A stretch of DNA of 64,000 nucleotides, taken from assembly GCF_021441885.1 (NCBI RefSeq), contig NZ_CP090438.1, forward strand, positions 3,513,653-3,577,652, given 5' to 3'. Positions 12,244 to 21,107 of the stretch are shown piece after piece. Below the pieces are notes generated by a model, which searched no databases, was not told where the DNA came from, and saw only the letters and a list, made by a program, of their open reading frames with translations. The translations under genes and the position numbers were made by a program. Source of the stretch: Vibrio maritimus. GTDB lineage: Bacteria > Pseudomonadota > Gammaproteobacteria > Enterobacterales > Vibrionaceae. The number at the start of each line of letters is the position of its first letter. Position 1 is the first letter of the stretch.

Positions 12244-13353
12244 CTAGCCTCTCCCCTTAAGAATATAACCACCGTTTACAGCAACAACATGACCCGATAA
12301 TTCGAGCTCTAAAAGCTGTTGCATGACCTCTTGAACAGGAATATGGGTCTTTTGCGCCAAAATATCAACCGGCGTTGCCTCTATTCCTACGTTAGCCAAC
12401 AGATCTGCAAATGGCAATTCTTCTTTATCAATAACTTGGTCAAAAAGTGTTGGTTGTACTTTTTTAGACCAGTTAGACAGAGATTCTATTTCACACAATA
12501 CATCTTCAACACTTTGTACGAGACAGGCACCGGTTCGTATTAATGAATGGCAACCTGAGTGATAGGCATGACGAATAGAACCAGGAACGGCAAAAACTTC
12601 ACGTCCTTGCTCCGCTGCATATTTTGCGGTTATCAGTGAGCCACTTTTCTCGGCCGCTTCCACCACCACGACACCGAGCGATAGCCCGCTGACAATTCTA
12701 TTTCGTCTCGGAAAGTGCTCGGCTCTCGGCTTTATCCACGGAAGATGTTCACTCACCAAGGCTCCTTGCTGAGCAACCCTTTGCGCGAGGGAACGGTGGC
12801 GGGCTGGATAAATAGAGCCTAGCCCTGAGCCCAATACCGCTATGGTTTTCCCGCATGCATCTAGTGCGCCCTGATGTGCATGGCCATCAATTCCGAGTGC
12901 CAGACCACTTGTCACGCAGTAGCCATACCGAACAAACTCAGCCGCAAAGCTGCGCGCGGTTTCGAGCCCCCCTGAGCTCGCATTTCGGCTGCCTACCATG
13001 GCGATTTGCTGATCGGACAACACACTCACATCGCCTTGGACATAAAGAATAGGAGGGCAGCCCTTAGACTCACGCAATAATGGCGGATAGTGCTCATCTT
13101 GATGGATTAAGATGTGGTTGTCGGCACAATTGCTCCATTCCATCGCTTTATGTGCAAGCTCAACTGACTTACGCCGAATAAAGCTCACTTGATTTGGCTT
13201 GAGCCCTATCGCAGATAAGGTTTGTTCATCTGACTCCACAATGTTGCGCGGGTCATCAACGGCTAGCAGCTTATAGAACGTGACGGGACCAATTCCCGGA
13301 CACAGGGAGAGGCGGAGCCAAGCTACTCTCGTATTATCATCCATAGCATTCAT
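12244..13353 (-). CDS. dprA: DNA processing protein DprA
   Basis: A 369-residue protein that protects incoming single-stranded DNA and loads RecA during natural transformation. It has an N-terminal helix-hairpin-like segment (LCPGIGPVTFYKLL, about 17-30). The SMF/Rossmann core spans about 105-310 with MVGSRNASSGG, SGLALGIDGHAHQGAL, PRRNRIVSGLS and EAAEKSGSLITAKYAAEQGR. A C-terminal winged-helix domain closes it. In naturally competent vibrios this works with ComM, encoded at 29386-30909. Confidence 0.95.
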   Translation of the reverse strand: MNAMDDNTRVAWLRLSLCPGIGPVTFYKLLAVDDPRNIVESDEQTLSAIGLKPNQVSFIRRKSVELAHKAMEWSNCADNHILIHQDEHYPPLLRESKGCPPILYVQGDVSVLSDQQIAMVGSRNASSGGLETARSFAAEFVRYGYCVTSGLALGIDGHAHQGALDACGKTIAVLGSGLGSIYPARHRSLAQRVAQQGALVSEHLPWIKPRAEHFPRRNRIVSGLSLGVVVVEAAEKSGSLITAKYAAEQGREVFAVPGSIRHAYHSGCHSLIRTGACLVQSVEDVLCEIESLSNWSKKVQPTLFDQVIDKEELPFADLLANVGIEATPVDILAQKTHIPVQEVMQQLLELELSGHVVAVNGGYILKGRG

Positions 13354-13381
13354 CCATACCTTTCATCAATAGCATGGCCCA

Positions 13382-14461
13382 TTAACTGGTCGGCGTTTTA
13401 TCAGGATTAGCCACGATGGTTTGGCGAGTAATGGGCTCACTGGCCTCGGTAATGAGAGCGATACTGAAAAACGGATAGCTGCGAATCACCACAAGATGCC
13501 CAATTTCTATCGTCGGCAATTGTTGTGATAGCCCTTCGTGGTAGGTGTCAGTCAATCCGTGCTCCCCTTGAGCGAACTGAAACGCCTGTGCCGGTCTCAC
13601 CAGTGTGTAGCTACTCCCTTGCTCAATACCAGACACAAACCCGTGATTAAGTACCACCGCCTGACCTCGAACCGCATAATGGGTGGCTTCCATCATGCCA
13701 ACGATAGCAAGTCCATCGACGGGTATTCCGGCGTGAGGTTCAAAAGATTGGAGATGTTCAGGCGTTTGAATCGACGACAGAGGAATCACCACATCCTGTT
13801 GTTTAACTTCATGAATGAGCCTTTCAATCTCAAGTGTTGTGATGTCAGCACTTTGTGTTTTCGTCTTCGCGACTGCCACCATCCTAACCTGCTGCATACT
13901 GTACTCTGGTTGCAATGCAGAGAATGTTTGGCTTACGCGGTAAATAGCCCAATCGGTCTCATTACCTTGATAGTTGATATAAACATCATCTTGCGCGGTG
14001 ACATACTTTAGCCCGTTGCTGGAGCCAATCACTTTGGGAAAATCTCGCAGCTCACTACTTAAGACCAATCCTTCTGTGCGTGTATAGCGAGCTTGCGTTA
14101 TCGCGTTAATTGCAGCGATTGGTGCTTTGCTCGCGATTTGAATTCTCGGCGATAGCTTCTCAAGTTTTTTATGAGTCAATCTTGGCTGCCCATCGACCCA
14201 GCTCAGCGACAATCGATCACCAGGATAAATAAGGTGTGGATTATGGATGTGTCTATTCTTTCCCCAGAGTTCTGGCCAGCGCCACGGAGAGTGCAGATAA
14301 AGGCTGGAAATAGCCCAGAGCGTGTCGCCCTTTCTCACTTCGTAGAGTGAAGGGGCTTGGTCTTTTAAGGTGAGTGAATTATCAGCGAGAGTAGGAAAAC
14401 CTAAGACGAGCGTGACGACAACAATGTAACCCCTCAATAACAGCACATTTCCCTGCTTCAT
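13382..14461 (-). CDS. Exported LysM-domain protein
   Basis: A 359-residue protein. An N-terminal hydrophobic stretch (about residues 8-27, ending near ADN) is a signal peptide or anchor. A single LysM domain follows (about 43-95; YEVRKGDTLWAISSLYL, IYPGDRLSL). The remaining 260 residues are not a known catalytic domain. It probably binds peptidoglycan; role unknown. I chose the ATG at 14461, which has AAGGA upstream, over an in-frame TTG 27 bases earlier. It heads the dprA-smg-yrdD set and is divergent from def. Confidence 0.85.
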   Translation of the reverse strand: MKQGNVLLLRGYIVVVTLVLGFPTLADNSLTLKDQAPSLYEVRKGDTLWAISSLYLHSPWRWPELWGKNRHIHNPHLIYPGDRLSLSWVDGQPRLTHKKLEKLSPRIQIASKAPIAAINAITQARYTRTEGLVLSSELRDFPKVIGSSNGLKYVTAQDDVYINYQGNETDWAIYRVSQTFSALQPEYSMQQVRMVAVAKTKTQSADITTLEIERLIHEVKQQDVVIPLSSIQTPEHLQSFEPHAGIPVDGLAIVGMMEATHYAVRGQAVVLNHGFVSGIEQGSSYTLVRPAQAFQFAQGEHGLTDTYHEGLSQQLPTIEIGHLVVIRSYPFFSIALITEASEPITRQTIVANPDKTPTS

Positions 14462-14576
14462 ACACCGCAATCCTTCGCTTTGTTTCAAGGGATGCTGTCA
14501 TTTAGGTTGGAAAATGTCTAGAATTGAACCAACGAAGTCCAAGCCTATTCGGCACAGTTCAACATTTTGAGTGTAT

Positions 14577-15086
14577 ATGTCTGTATTACAAGTATTAACT
14601 TTCCCGGATGATCGCCTAAGAACGGTAGCAAAGCCCGTTGAAGCGGTAACGCCGGAAATCCAAAAAATCGTCGACGACATGATTGAAACCATGTACGACG
14701 AAGAAGGTATCGGTCTGGCAGCAACCCAAGTTGACGTTCATCAGCGAATTGTTGTGATTGATATTTCAGATACTCGCGACGAGCCTATGGTTCTGATCAA
14801 CCCAGAAATCACTGAAAAACGTGGTGAAGACGGTATCGAAGAAGGCTGTCTATCGGTTCCTGGCGCTCGCGCATTGGTGCCTCGCGCAGCTGAAGTAACA
14901 GTAAAAGCGCTAAACCGCGACGGTGAAGAGTTCACTTTCGATGCGGACGATCTACTGGCTATCTGTGTTCAACATGAGCTTGACCACCTAGAGGGTAAAC
15001 TGTTTGTTGATTACCTATCCCCTCTAAAGCGCAAGCGTATTAAAGACAAGCTTGAAAAAATTAAGCGCTTTAACGCTAAGCAGTAA
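14577..15086 (+). CDS. def: Peptide deformylase
   Basis: A 169-residue metalloenzyme that removes the N-terminal formyl group from new proteins. All three motifs are present: GIGLAATQ (44-51), EEGCLSVPG with metal ligand Cys91, and HELDH with His133, Glu134 and His137. The start is the ATG at 14577 (MSVLQVL), the family-typical start, rather than the GTG 6 bases earlier. It is followed by fmt, the enzyme that adds the formyl group. Confidence 0.97.
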   Translation: MSVLQVLTFPDDRLRTVAKPVEAVTPEIQKIVDDMIETMYDEEGIGLAATQVDVHQRIVVIDISDTRDEPMVLINPEITEKRGEDGIEEGCLSVPGARALVPRAAEVTVKALNRDGEEFTFDADDLLAICVQHELDHLEGKLFVDYLSPLKRKRIKDKLEKIKRFNAKQ

Positions 15087-15118
15087 TCGAATAAGAATTT
15101 AAGTTAAGAGAGGTCAGT

Positions 15119-16066
15119 GTGAGCCAATCATTACGTATTGTGTTTGCCGGTACTCCAGACTTCGCCGCCCGTCACCTGGCGGCGTTATTGTCTTCGGAGC
15201 ACGAGGTTGTTGCTGTTTATACCCAGCCAGATCGCCCAGCAGGTCGTGGTAAAAAACTCACCGCAAGTCCTGTTAAAAACATTGCGCTTGAGCATGACAT
15301 CCCGGTTTATCAGCCCGTCAATTTTAAATCTGATGAGGCAAAGCAAGAGCTAAAAGATCTTAACGCTGACATCATGGTTGTCGTGGCGTACGGTCTTCTG
15401 CTTCCTCAAGCTGTTCTAGATACACCCAAGCTTGGTTGTATCAACGTGCATGGTTCGATCTTGCCTCGCTGGCGCGGTGCGGCGCCGATTCAACGCTCTA
15501 TTTGGGCGGGCGATGCAGAAACTGGTGTTACCATCATGCAGATGGACATCGGTCTTGATACCGGCGACATGCTAAAGATCGCAACGCTTCCAATTGAAGC
15601 CACCGACACCAGCGCGACTATGTACGATAAGCTCGCCGAGTTAGGCCCAGAAGCTTTGGTTGATTGTCTTGGCGATATCGCGTCAGGCAATGCCAGTCCA
15701 GTAAAACAGGACGATGAGCAAGCCAATTACGCCAGTAAGCTGAGCAAAGATGAAGCCAAAATTGATTGGTCTCAAGATGCCGCGTTTATTGAGCGCTGCA
15801 TTCGTGCATTTAACCCGTGGCCAATGAGTTTCTTCTCTGTTGAAGAGAACAACATCAAGGTTTGGCAATCGCGCGTTGAAGCGAATGCGACAGACGCCAC
15901 ACCGGGGACTATTCTTAAGGCTGATAAAACAGGAATTTACGTCGCAACGGGCAAAGACACCTTGGTTCTGGAGCAGATTCAGATCCCAGGCAAAAAAGCC
16001 ATGTCAGTGAGTGATGTTCTTAATTCCAAAGCTAGCTGGTTTGAAGTCGGTAGTATCCTAGGATAA
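15119..16066 (+). CDS. fmt: Methionyl-tRNA formyltransferase
   Basis: A 315-residue enzyme that formylates initiator Met-tRNA using 10-formyltetrahydrofolate. The catalytic-domain signature HGSILPRWRGAAPIQRSI and the downstream MQMDIGLDTGDML are clear; the C-terminal tRNA-binding domain covers about 210-315. It begins with GTG, with AAGAGAGG placed 8 bases upstream. It is in the def-fmt-rsmB cluster. Confidence 0.97.
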   Translation: MSQSLRIVFAGTPDFAARHLAALLSSEHEVVAVYTQPDRPAGRGKKLTASPVKNIALEHDIPVYQPVNFKSDEAKQELKDLNADIMVVVAYGLLLPQAVLDTPKLGCINVHGSILPRWRGAAPIQRSIWAGDAETGVTIMQMDIGLDTGDMLKIATLPIEATDTSATMYDKLAELGPEALVDCLGDIASGNASPVKQDDEQANYASKLSKDEAKIDWSQDAAFIERCIRAFNPWPMSFFSVEENNIKVWQSRVEANATDATPGTILKADKTGIYVATGKDTLVLEQIQIPGKKAMSVSDVLNSKASWFEVGSILG

Positions 16067-16090
16067 CGATACCGACCACGTACGATATTT

Positions 16091-16128
16091 AGGGCCAGTA
16101 CTGACCAGTACGGGCCCTAGTTTGTTTT
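16091..16128 (+). terminator. Hairpin after fmt
   Basis: An 11-bp stem with one mismatch (16091-16101 with 16108-16118) is followed by an interrupted T run. It probably gives partial termination between fmt and rsmB. Confidence 0.6.
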
Positions 16129-16156
16129 CATAGCAACACAATTTTAGGTAACTAAC

Positions 16157-17437
16157 ATGAACGTTCGCGCTGTCGCGGCTAATATCCTTTTCCAAGTGGT
16201 TGATAAAGGCCAATCGCTATCGAGTGCTCTTCCATTGGGCCAGCAGCAGGTGAAACCTCGCGACCAAGCACTGCTACAAGAGATCTGCTTTGGTGCACTT
16301 CGAATCTTGCCTCGCCTTGAGTCTGTCGCCTCCGAATTAATGGATAAACCCCTAAAAGGCAAACAGCGCGTATTTCATCATTTAATTTTGGTCGGACTCT
16401 ACCAAATCGGCCATATGCGTATTCCCGCGCACGCTGCGGTTGGTGAGACAGTAGAGGCCACCAAAGCACTCAAAGGCCCAAGGCTGCGTGGCTTGATTAA
16501 TGCGGTACTGCGTAACTATCAGCGCAATCAAGAAGAGCTAGACCAAAAATCGGTAAGCCACAACGCAGGTAAATATGGTCATCCAAGTTGGCTGCTGAAG
16601 CTGCTGCAACAGAGCTACCCTGAGCAGTGGGAGAGCATTGTTGAAGCCAACAACATGAAGGCGCCTATGTGGCTGCGCGTGAACCACCAGCACCTACCTC
16701 GTGATGACTATCAGGCACTTCTCAAAAATGAAGGCATAGATTCCACCTCTCACCCAGAAGCGCAAGATGCCCTAAAATTGGCCGCGCCTTGCGATGTGAC
16801 CAAATTACCGGGTTTTGAAAAGGGCTGGGTCTCAGTTCAAGATGCGGCGGCACAGCTATCGATTAACTATCTACAGCCACAAGATGGCGAGCTAATTCTA
16901 GACTGCTGTGCAGCGCCAGGCGGAAAGACTGCGCATATCCTAGAGCGCACCAAAGAGAGTCAGGTTGTCGCGATTGATTGTGACGAAACACGTCTTAAGC
17001 GTGTTCATGACAACCTAAAACGTCTGAATCTCCAGGCAAAAGTCGTCTGTGGAGATGCAAGAACGCCACAAGAGTGGTGGCAAGGTGAGCAGTTCGACCG
17101 CATCTTATTGGATGCACCGTGTTCTGCGACTGGCGTTATCCGCCGCCACCCCGACATTAAGTGGCTGCGCCGCGCTGACGACATCGAAGCACTCGCTGAG
17201 TTACAACGCGAAATCTTTGATGCTATGTGGCAGCAATTGAAAGTAGGCGGTACCTTGGTTTATGCGACATGCTCTATCACGCCGCAAGAAAACAGAGACC
17301 AAGTGATTGCTTTCTTGGCTCGTACGGCAAATGCCAAGCTTATCGGCTCAGATAAAGAGAACCCTGGACGTCAGATTCTTCCGGGTGAGCACGATATGGA
17401 TGGCTTCTATTACGCTGTTCTACAAAAGACGCAGTAA
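16157..17437 (+). CDS. rsmB: 16S rRNA m5C967 methyltransferase RsmB
   Basis: A 426-residue enzyme that methylates C967 of 16S rRNA using S-adenosylmethionine. A NusB-like RNA-binding domain spans about 1-140. The Rossmann methyltransferase domain has SAM motif LDCCAAPGGKTAHIL (about 250). The two active-site cysteines lie in DAPCSATGVIRRHP and YATCSITPQEN. Full length. It is the third gene of def-fmt-rsmB, with trkA about 100 bases on. Confidence 0.97.
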   Translation: MNVRAVAANILFQVVDKGQSLSSALPLGQQQVKPRDQALLQEICFGALRILPRLESVASELMDKPLKGKQRVFHHLILVGLYQIGHMRIPAHAAVGETVEATKALKGPRLRGLINAVLRNYQRNQEELDQKSVSHNAGKYGHPSWLLKLLQQSYPEQWESIVEANNMKAPMWLRVNHQHLPRDDYQALLKNEGIDSTSHPEAQDALKLAAPCDVTKLPGFEKGWVSVQDAAAQLSINYLQPQDGELILDCCAAPGGKTAHILERTKESQVVAIDCDETRLKRVHDNLKRLNLQAKVVCGDARTPQEWWQGEQFDRILLDAPCSATGVIRRHPDIKWLRRADDIEALAELQREIFDAMWQQLKVGGTLVYATCSITPQENRDQVIAFLARTANAKLIGSDKENPGRQILPGEHDMDGFYYAVLQKTQ

Positions 17438-17465
17438 TCGACCATTAGATAGTGAACTTAAAAAT

Positions 17466-17501
17466 CAATAGCATGCTAACTTATTGATGGCTATGCTATT
17501 G
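17466..17501. repeat. Inverted repeat between rsmB and trkA
   Basis: CAATAGCAT (17466-17474) and ATGCTATTG (17493-17501) are exact inverted copies. A 10-bp palindrome, TAGCATGCTA, overlaps the left arm. No T run follows, so it may be an operator or an mRNA structure ahead of trkA. Confidence 0.5.
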
Positions 17502-17539
17502 GCGTAATGAGTTTATAAAAAACAGAAGAGCGAAATGTT

Positions 17540-18916
17540 ATGAAAATCATCATTCTTGGAGCTGGTCAAGTTGGTGGCACCCTAGCGGAGAACCTCGTTG
17601 GTGAAAACAACGATATTACTATCGTCGACCGCGACAGCGACCGCCTAAGAGAGCTGCAAGATAAGTATGATTTGCGCGTGGTGAATGGTTACGCCTGTCA
17701 CCCAGACGTTTTAAGAGAGGCCGGCGCACAAGATGCTGACATGTTGGTCGCGGTGACCAACATGGACGAAACCAACATGGCAGCCTGTCAGGTCGCGTTC
17801 TCGCTCTTCAATACACCAAACCGCGTGGCACGTATTCGTTCTCGTGAGTACCTGATCGAAAAAGAGAGCCTGTTTAACTCAGGTGCTATCCCTGTTGACC
17901 ACCTTATCGCACCAGAAGAACTCGTTACCAGCTACATCGAACGACTGATCCAATACCCAGGCGCATTGCAAGTGGTCAGCTTTGCCGACGAGCGAGTTAG
18001 TCTGGTCGCGGTTAAAGCCTACTACGGCGGCCCGTTGGTTGGTAATGCGCTGTCTACATTGCGTGAGCACATGCCACACATTGACACCCGCGTAGCGGCA
18101 ATATTCCGTCAAGGGCGACCAATCCGTCCTCAGGGTACCACCATCATTGAAGCCGATGACGAAGTATTCTTTGTCGCGGCAAGCAACCACATTCGCTCGG
18201 TCATGAGTGAGCTACAGCGTCTGGAAAAGCCGTATCGCCGTATCATGATTGTGGGTGGTGGTAATATCGGTGCCAGCCTCGCTAAACGTCTGGAGCAAAC
18301 CTACAGCGTTAAACTGATTGAACGCAGCTATCAGCGCGCTGAAAAACTCTCTGAAGAACTAGAAAACACCATCGTATTCTGCGGTGATGCCGCTGACCAA
18401 GAGCTGCTTGCCGAAGAAAACATCGATCAAGTTGATGTGTTTATTGCCCTCACCAACGAAGATGAAACCAACATCATGTCAGCCATGCTGGCAAAGAAAA
18501 TGGGCGCTAAGAAGGTAATGGTACTGATCCAGCGTGGCGCCTACGTGGACTTGGTGCAAGGCGGTACCATCGATGTGGCGATTTCACCGCAACAAGCTAC
18601 GATTTCGGCGCTACTGACACACGTTCGCCGCGCTGACATCGTTAACGTTTCGTCACTCCGTCGCGGCGCTGCCGAGGCCATCGAAGCCGTTGCACATGGT
18701 GACGAAACCACCTCCAAAGTAGTTGGCAAAGCTATCGGCGATATCAAGCTACCACCCGGTACCACCATTGGCGCCATTGTGCGCGGTGAAGAGGTATTGA
18801 TTGCCCATGACCGAACCATTATCGAACAGGACGACCACGTAGTGATGTTCTTGGTTGATAAGAAATACGTGCCTGACGTTGAGGCATTGTTCCAGCCGAG
18901 TGCGTTCTTCTTGTAA
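17540..18916 (+). CDS. trkA: Trk potassium system regulatory subunit TrkA
   Basis: A 458-residue peripheral membrane protein that binds NAD(H)/nucleotides and gates TrkH. It is the duplicated form: two RCK halves, each with a nucleotide fold (ILGAGQVGGTLAENL near 4-18 and IVGGGNIGASLAKRL near 236-250) and a TrkA_C domain. It is followed 9 bases later by trkH, an arrangement that gives matched expression; in E. coli the two genes are unlinked. Confidence 0.97.
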   Translation: MKIIILGAGQVGGTLAENLVGENNDITIVDRDSDRLRELQDKYDLRVVNGYACHPDVLREAGAQDADMLVAVTNMDETNMAACQVAFSLFNTPNRVARIRSREYLIEKESLFNSGAIPVDHLIAPEELVTSYIERLIQYPGALQVVSFADERVSLVAVKAYYGGPLVGNALSTLREHMPHIDTRVAAIFRQGRPIRPQGTTIIEADDEVFFVAASNHIRSVMSELQRLEKPYRRIMIVGGGNIGASLAKRLEQTYSVKLIERSYQRAEKLSEELENTIVFCGDAADQELLAEENIDQVDVFIALTNEDETNIMSAMLAKKMGAKKVMVLIQRGAYVDLVQGGTIDVAISPQQATISALLTHVRRADIVNVSSLRRGAAEAIEAVAHGDETTSKVVGKAIGDIKLPPGTTIGAIVRGEEVLIAHDRTIIEQDDHVVMFLVDKKYVPDVEALFQPSAFFL

Positions 18917-18925
18917 GGCAATTTT

Positions 18926-20371
18926 ATGGTTAACGCCCGCCCGGTCTCGTTCGTTATAGGGTTAGTACTCTCTAAACTCGCCCTGTTCATGTACGTACCG
19001 ACATTGGTCGCCTTCTTTACGGGTACTGATGGCTTCCTCGATTTTGGTCTAGCGGTCATCATCACCCATGTTGCGGCATTCTTGTGTCTATCTATAGGCC
19101 GAACCAAACACTTTAAGCTTGGTGTTCGAGATATGTTCTTGATCACCAGTTTAGTGTGGACCATTGCCAGCGCTTTCGCGGCGCTGCCCTTCGTATTCAT
19201 CAACCACATCAGCTTTACCGATGCCTACTTCGAAACTATGTCAGGTATCACGACAACAGGCTCTACCGTACTCAGTGGCCTAGACAATATGGCACCGAGT
19301 ATTTTGTTGTGGCGATCCATCTTGCAATGGCTTGGCGGCATTGGTTTTATCGTTATGGCGGTGGCGGTGCTCCCCATGCTCAACGTGGGTGGTATGAGGC
19401 TGTTCCAAACCGAGTCCTCCGATTGGTCAGATAAGAGCAGTCCACGCGCCAAGACCGTCGCGAAAAACATCGTTGTGGTGTACCTAGTGCTAACTGGGCT
19501 GTGTCTGCTCGGCTATCTCGCCACTGGAATGAACCTTTTTGATGCCATCAATCACTCCTTTACCACCCTATCCACCGGAGGATACTCAACCTCTGACGGC
19601 TCAATGAATCATTTCTCACAGGGCTCACATTGGGTTGGTACCGTGTTTATGTTTTTAGGTGGTCTGCCATTTCTGCTTTTTGTTGCCGCACTGTCTAAGC
19701 GAGATCCTAGAGTGCTCTTGAATGATGCACAGGTACGAGGCTTCGGTTATCTATTTCTAGTCTCTAGCACCGTTGTTGCTCTTTGGCTGTTTATTGAAGA
19801 TGGCTATGCACTCTCCGATGCCTTCCGCGTGTCCATGTTCAATATCGTTTCCGTCGTCACCACCACTGGATTTGGACTGGAAGATTTCACCGCTTGGGGA
19901 CCTCTCCCATCCGTGGTCTTTGCCTTTATGATGATGGTCGGTGCCTGCTCAGGCTCGACATCCGGTGGTATCAAAATCTTTCGCTTTCAGATAGCGGTGA
20001 CTCTGCTTCACAAGCAGATGATGAAGCTTATCCATCCTTCAGGCGTGTTTGTTCAGCGATACAACCAAAGGCCAGTAAACGACGACATCGTCCGCTCGGT
20101 TGTCGCCTTTGGTTTAATGTTCTTCGTGACCATTATCGTGCTGGCGGGTGCACTTAGTGCCATGGGATTGGATCCAGTGACTAGTATCTCTGGCGCAATA
20201 ACGGCCGTTGCCAACGTAGGCCCAGGAATGGGATCGATAATTGGCCCAACAGGAAACTTTGCCCCTCTACCGGATGCCGCTAAGTGGTTACTCAGCTTTG
20301 GCATGCTGATGGGACGCCTAGAAATCCTGACCCTTATCGTACTATTCTTTCCTGCGTTTTGGCGCCGCTAA
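18926..20371 (+). CDS. trkH: Trk potassium transporter membrane subunit TrkH
   Basis: A 481-residue integral inner-membrane K+ channel/transporter of the TrkH/KtrB superfamily, with about ten transmembrane helices. The four pore-loop repeats can be seen, with filter-like glycines in ITTTGSTVLSG, STLSTGGYSTSDG, VTTTGFGLEDF and VANVGPGMGS. It assembles with TrkA from the adjacent gene. Confidence 0.97.
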   Translation: MVNARPVSFVIGLVLSKLALFMYVPTLVAFFTGTDGFLDFGLAVIITHVAAFLCLSIGRTKHFKLGVRDMFLITSLVWTIASAFAALPFVFINHISFTDAYFETMSGITTTGSTVLSGLDNMAPSILLWRSILQWLGGIGFIVMAVAVLPMLNVGGMRLFQTESSDWSDKSSPRAKTVAKNIVVVYLVLTGLCLLGYLATGMNLFDAINHSFTTLSTGGYSTSDGSMNHFSQGSHWVGTVFMFLGGLPFLLFVAALSKRDPRVLLNDAQVRGFGYLFLVSSTVVALWLFIEDGYALSDAFRVSMFNIVSVVTTTGFGLEDFTAWGPLPSVVFAFMMMVGACSGSTSGGIKIFRFQIAVTLLHKQMMKLIHPSGVFVQRYNQRPVNDDIVRSVVAFGLMFFVTIIVLAGALSAMGLDPVTSISGAITAVANVGPGMGSIIGPTGNFAPLPDAAKWLLSFGMLMGRLEILTLIVLFFPAFWRR

Positions 20372-20387
20372 GCGTTTTAACTGAGCG

Positions 20388-21038
20388 CTAAACAGGCTCT
20401 ACATACCGATACACGGCGAAGAAGTGACACGCTGCGCCACCGAGAACAAACAGATGCCAAATAGCATGATTGTAAGGAATGCGCTTATTGGCGTAGAACA
20501 CCACACCGAGCGTGTAAATCGCGCCACCAGCAGCCAGAAGAATCAAACCGGATGGGTCGAGATGTTTGGCAAGCTGGTAAATCACGATCAGCGACAGCCA
20601 TCCCATCACCAAATAAGTAATCAATGATGCGCGCTTATATCGATACACGAAGAACAGCTTCATTATGATGCCTATCACGGCCAACGCCCAAATCACGATC
20701 ATCAATCCCACCGCGAGTGGGGTTCTCAAGCTGACAAGCATAAATGGGGTGTAGCTGCCGGCGATAAGCAAGAAAATGGCGCAATGATCAAAGGTCTTGA
20801 GCCAGCGCTTACTGCTAGGGTTTGGGATGGAGTGATACAGCGTTGAGGCGAGAAATAAGGTAATCATGCTACCACCATATAAACTCATGCTGGTAATGGT
20901 CATGACGTCGGCACCCGCTGCCAGCGATCGCTGCAGCAGCATTATCAATCCGATAATAGAGAGGATAACGCCAATGCCGTGGGTAACACTGTTTGCCCAC
21001 TCTTCACGTAGACTGTAATTAGAAGTGATCGTCGACAT
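20388..21038 (-). CDS. trhA: PAQR-family membrane protein TrhA (hemolysin III homologue)
   Basis: A 216-residue, seven-helix inner-membrane protein of the hemolysin III/PAQR family. The conserved metal-site residues are visible in STLYHSI (after TM2) and in HAIWHLFVLGGAACHFF at the C-terminus. E. coli TrhA (YqfA) is linked to membrane fluidity; hemolysin activity is not implied. I chose the ATG at 21038, with GAGAG 8 bases upstream; a possible earlier ATG adds only five residues. The ribosome-binding site lies inside a strong hairpin (see 21042-21077). Confidence 0.88.
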   Translation of the reverse strand: MSTITSNYSLREEWANSVTHGIGVILSIIGLIMLLQRSLAAGADVMTITSMSLYGGSMITLFLASTLYHSIPNPSSKRWLKTFDHCAIFLLIAGSYTPFMLVSLRTPLAVGLMIVIWALAVIGIIMKLFFVYRYKRASLITYLVMGWLSLIVIYQLAKHLDPSGLILLAAGGAIYTLGVVFYANKRIPYNHAIWHLFVLGGAACHFFAVYRYVEPV

Positions 21039-21041
21039 TGA

Positions 21042-21077
21042 GCATACTCTCATTTTCGCCAGAAAATCAGAGTATGC
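21042..21077 (-). promoter_or_regulatory. Hairpin enclosing the trhA ribosome-binding site
   Basis: Arms 21042-21050 and 21069-21077 pair perfectly (9 bp), then a C-C mismatch and 6 further pairs (21052-21057 with 21062-21067) close a 4-base loop. The Shine-Dalgarno-like GAGAG (21047-21051) of trhA is buried in this stem, 3 bases before the ATG. There is no T run after it, so a terminator is unlikely. Confidence 0.6.
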
Positions 21078-21107
21078 CACATTCAGCGAACATGTGTTAG
21101 CTCAAAC

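Noticed and set aside
18541..19209. A 222-codon minus-strand frame over trkA and trkH
   Set aside because: It is antisense to two clear genes, spans their junction, and its Ser/Thr/Ala-rich composition is that of a shadow frame.
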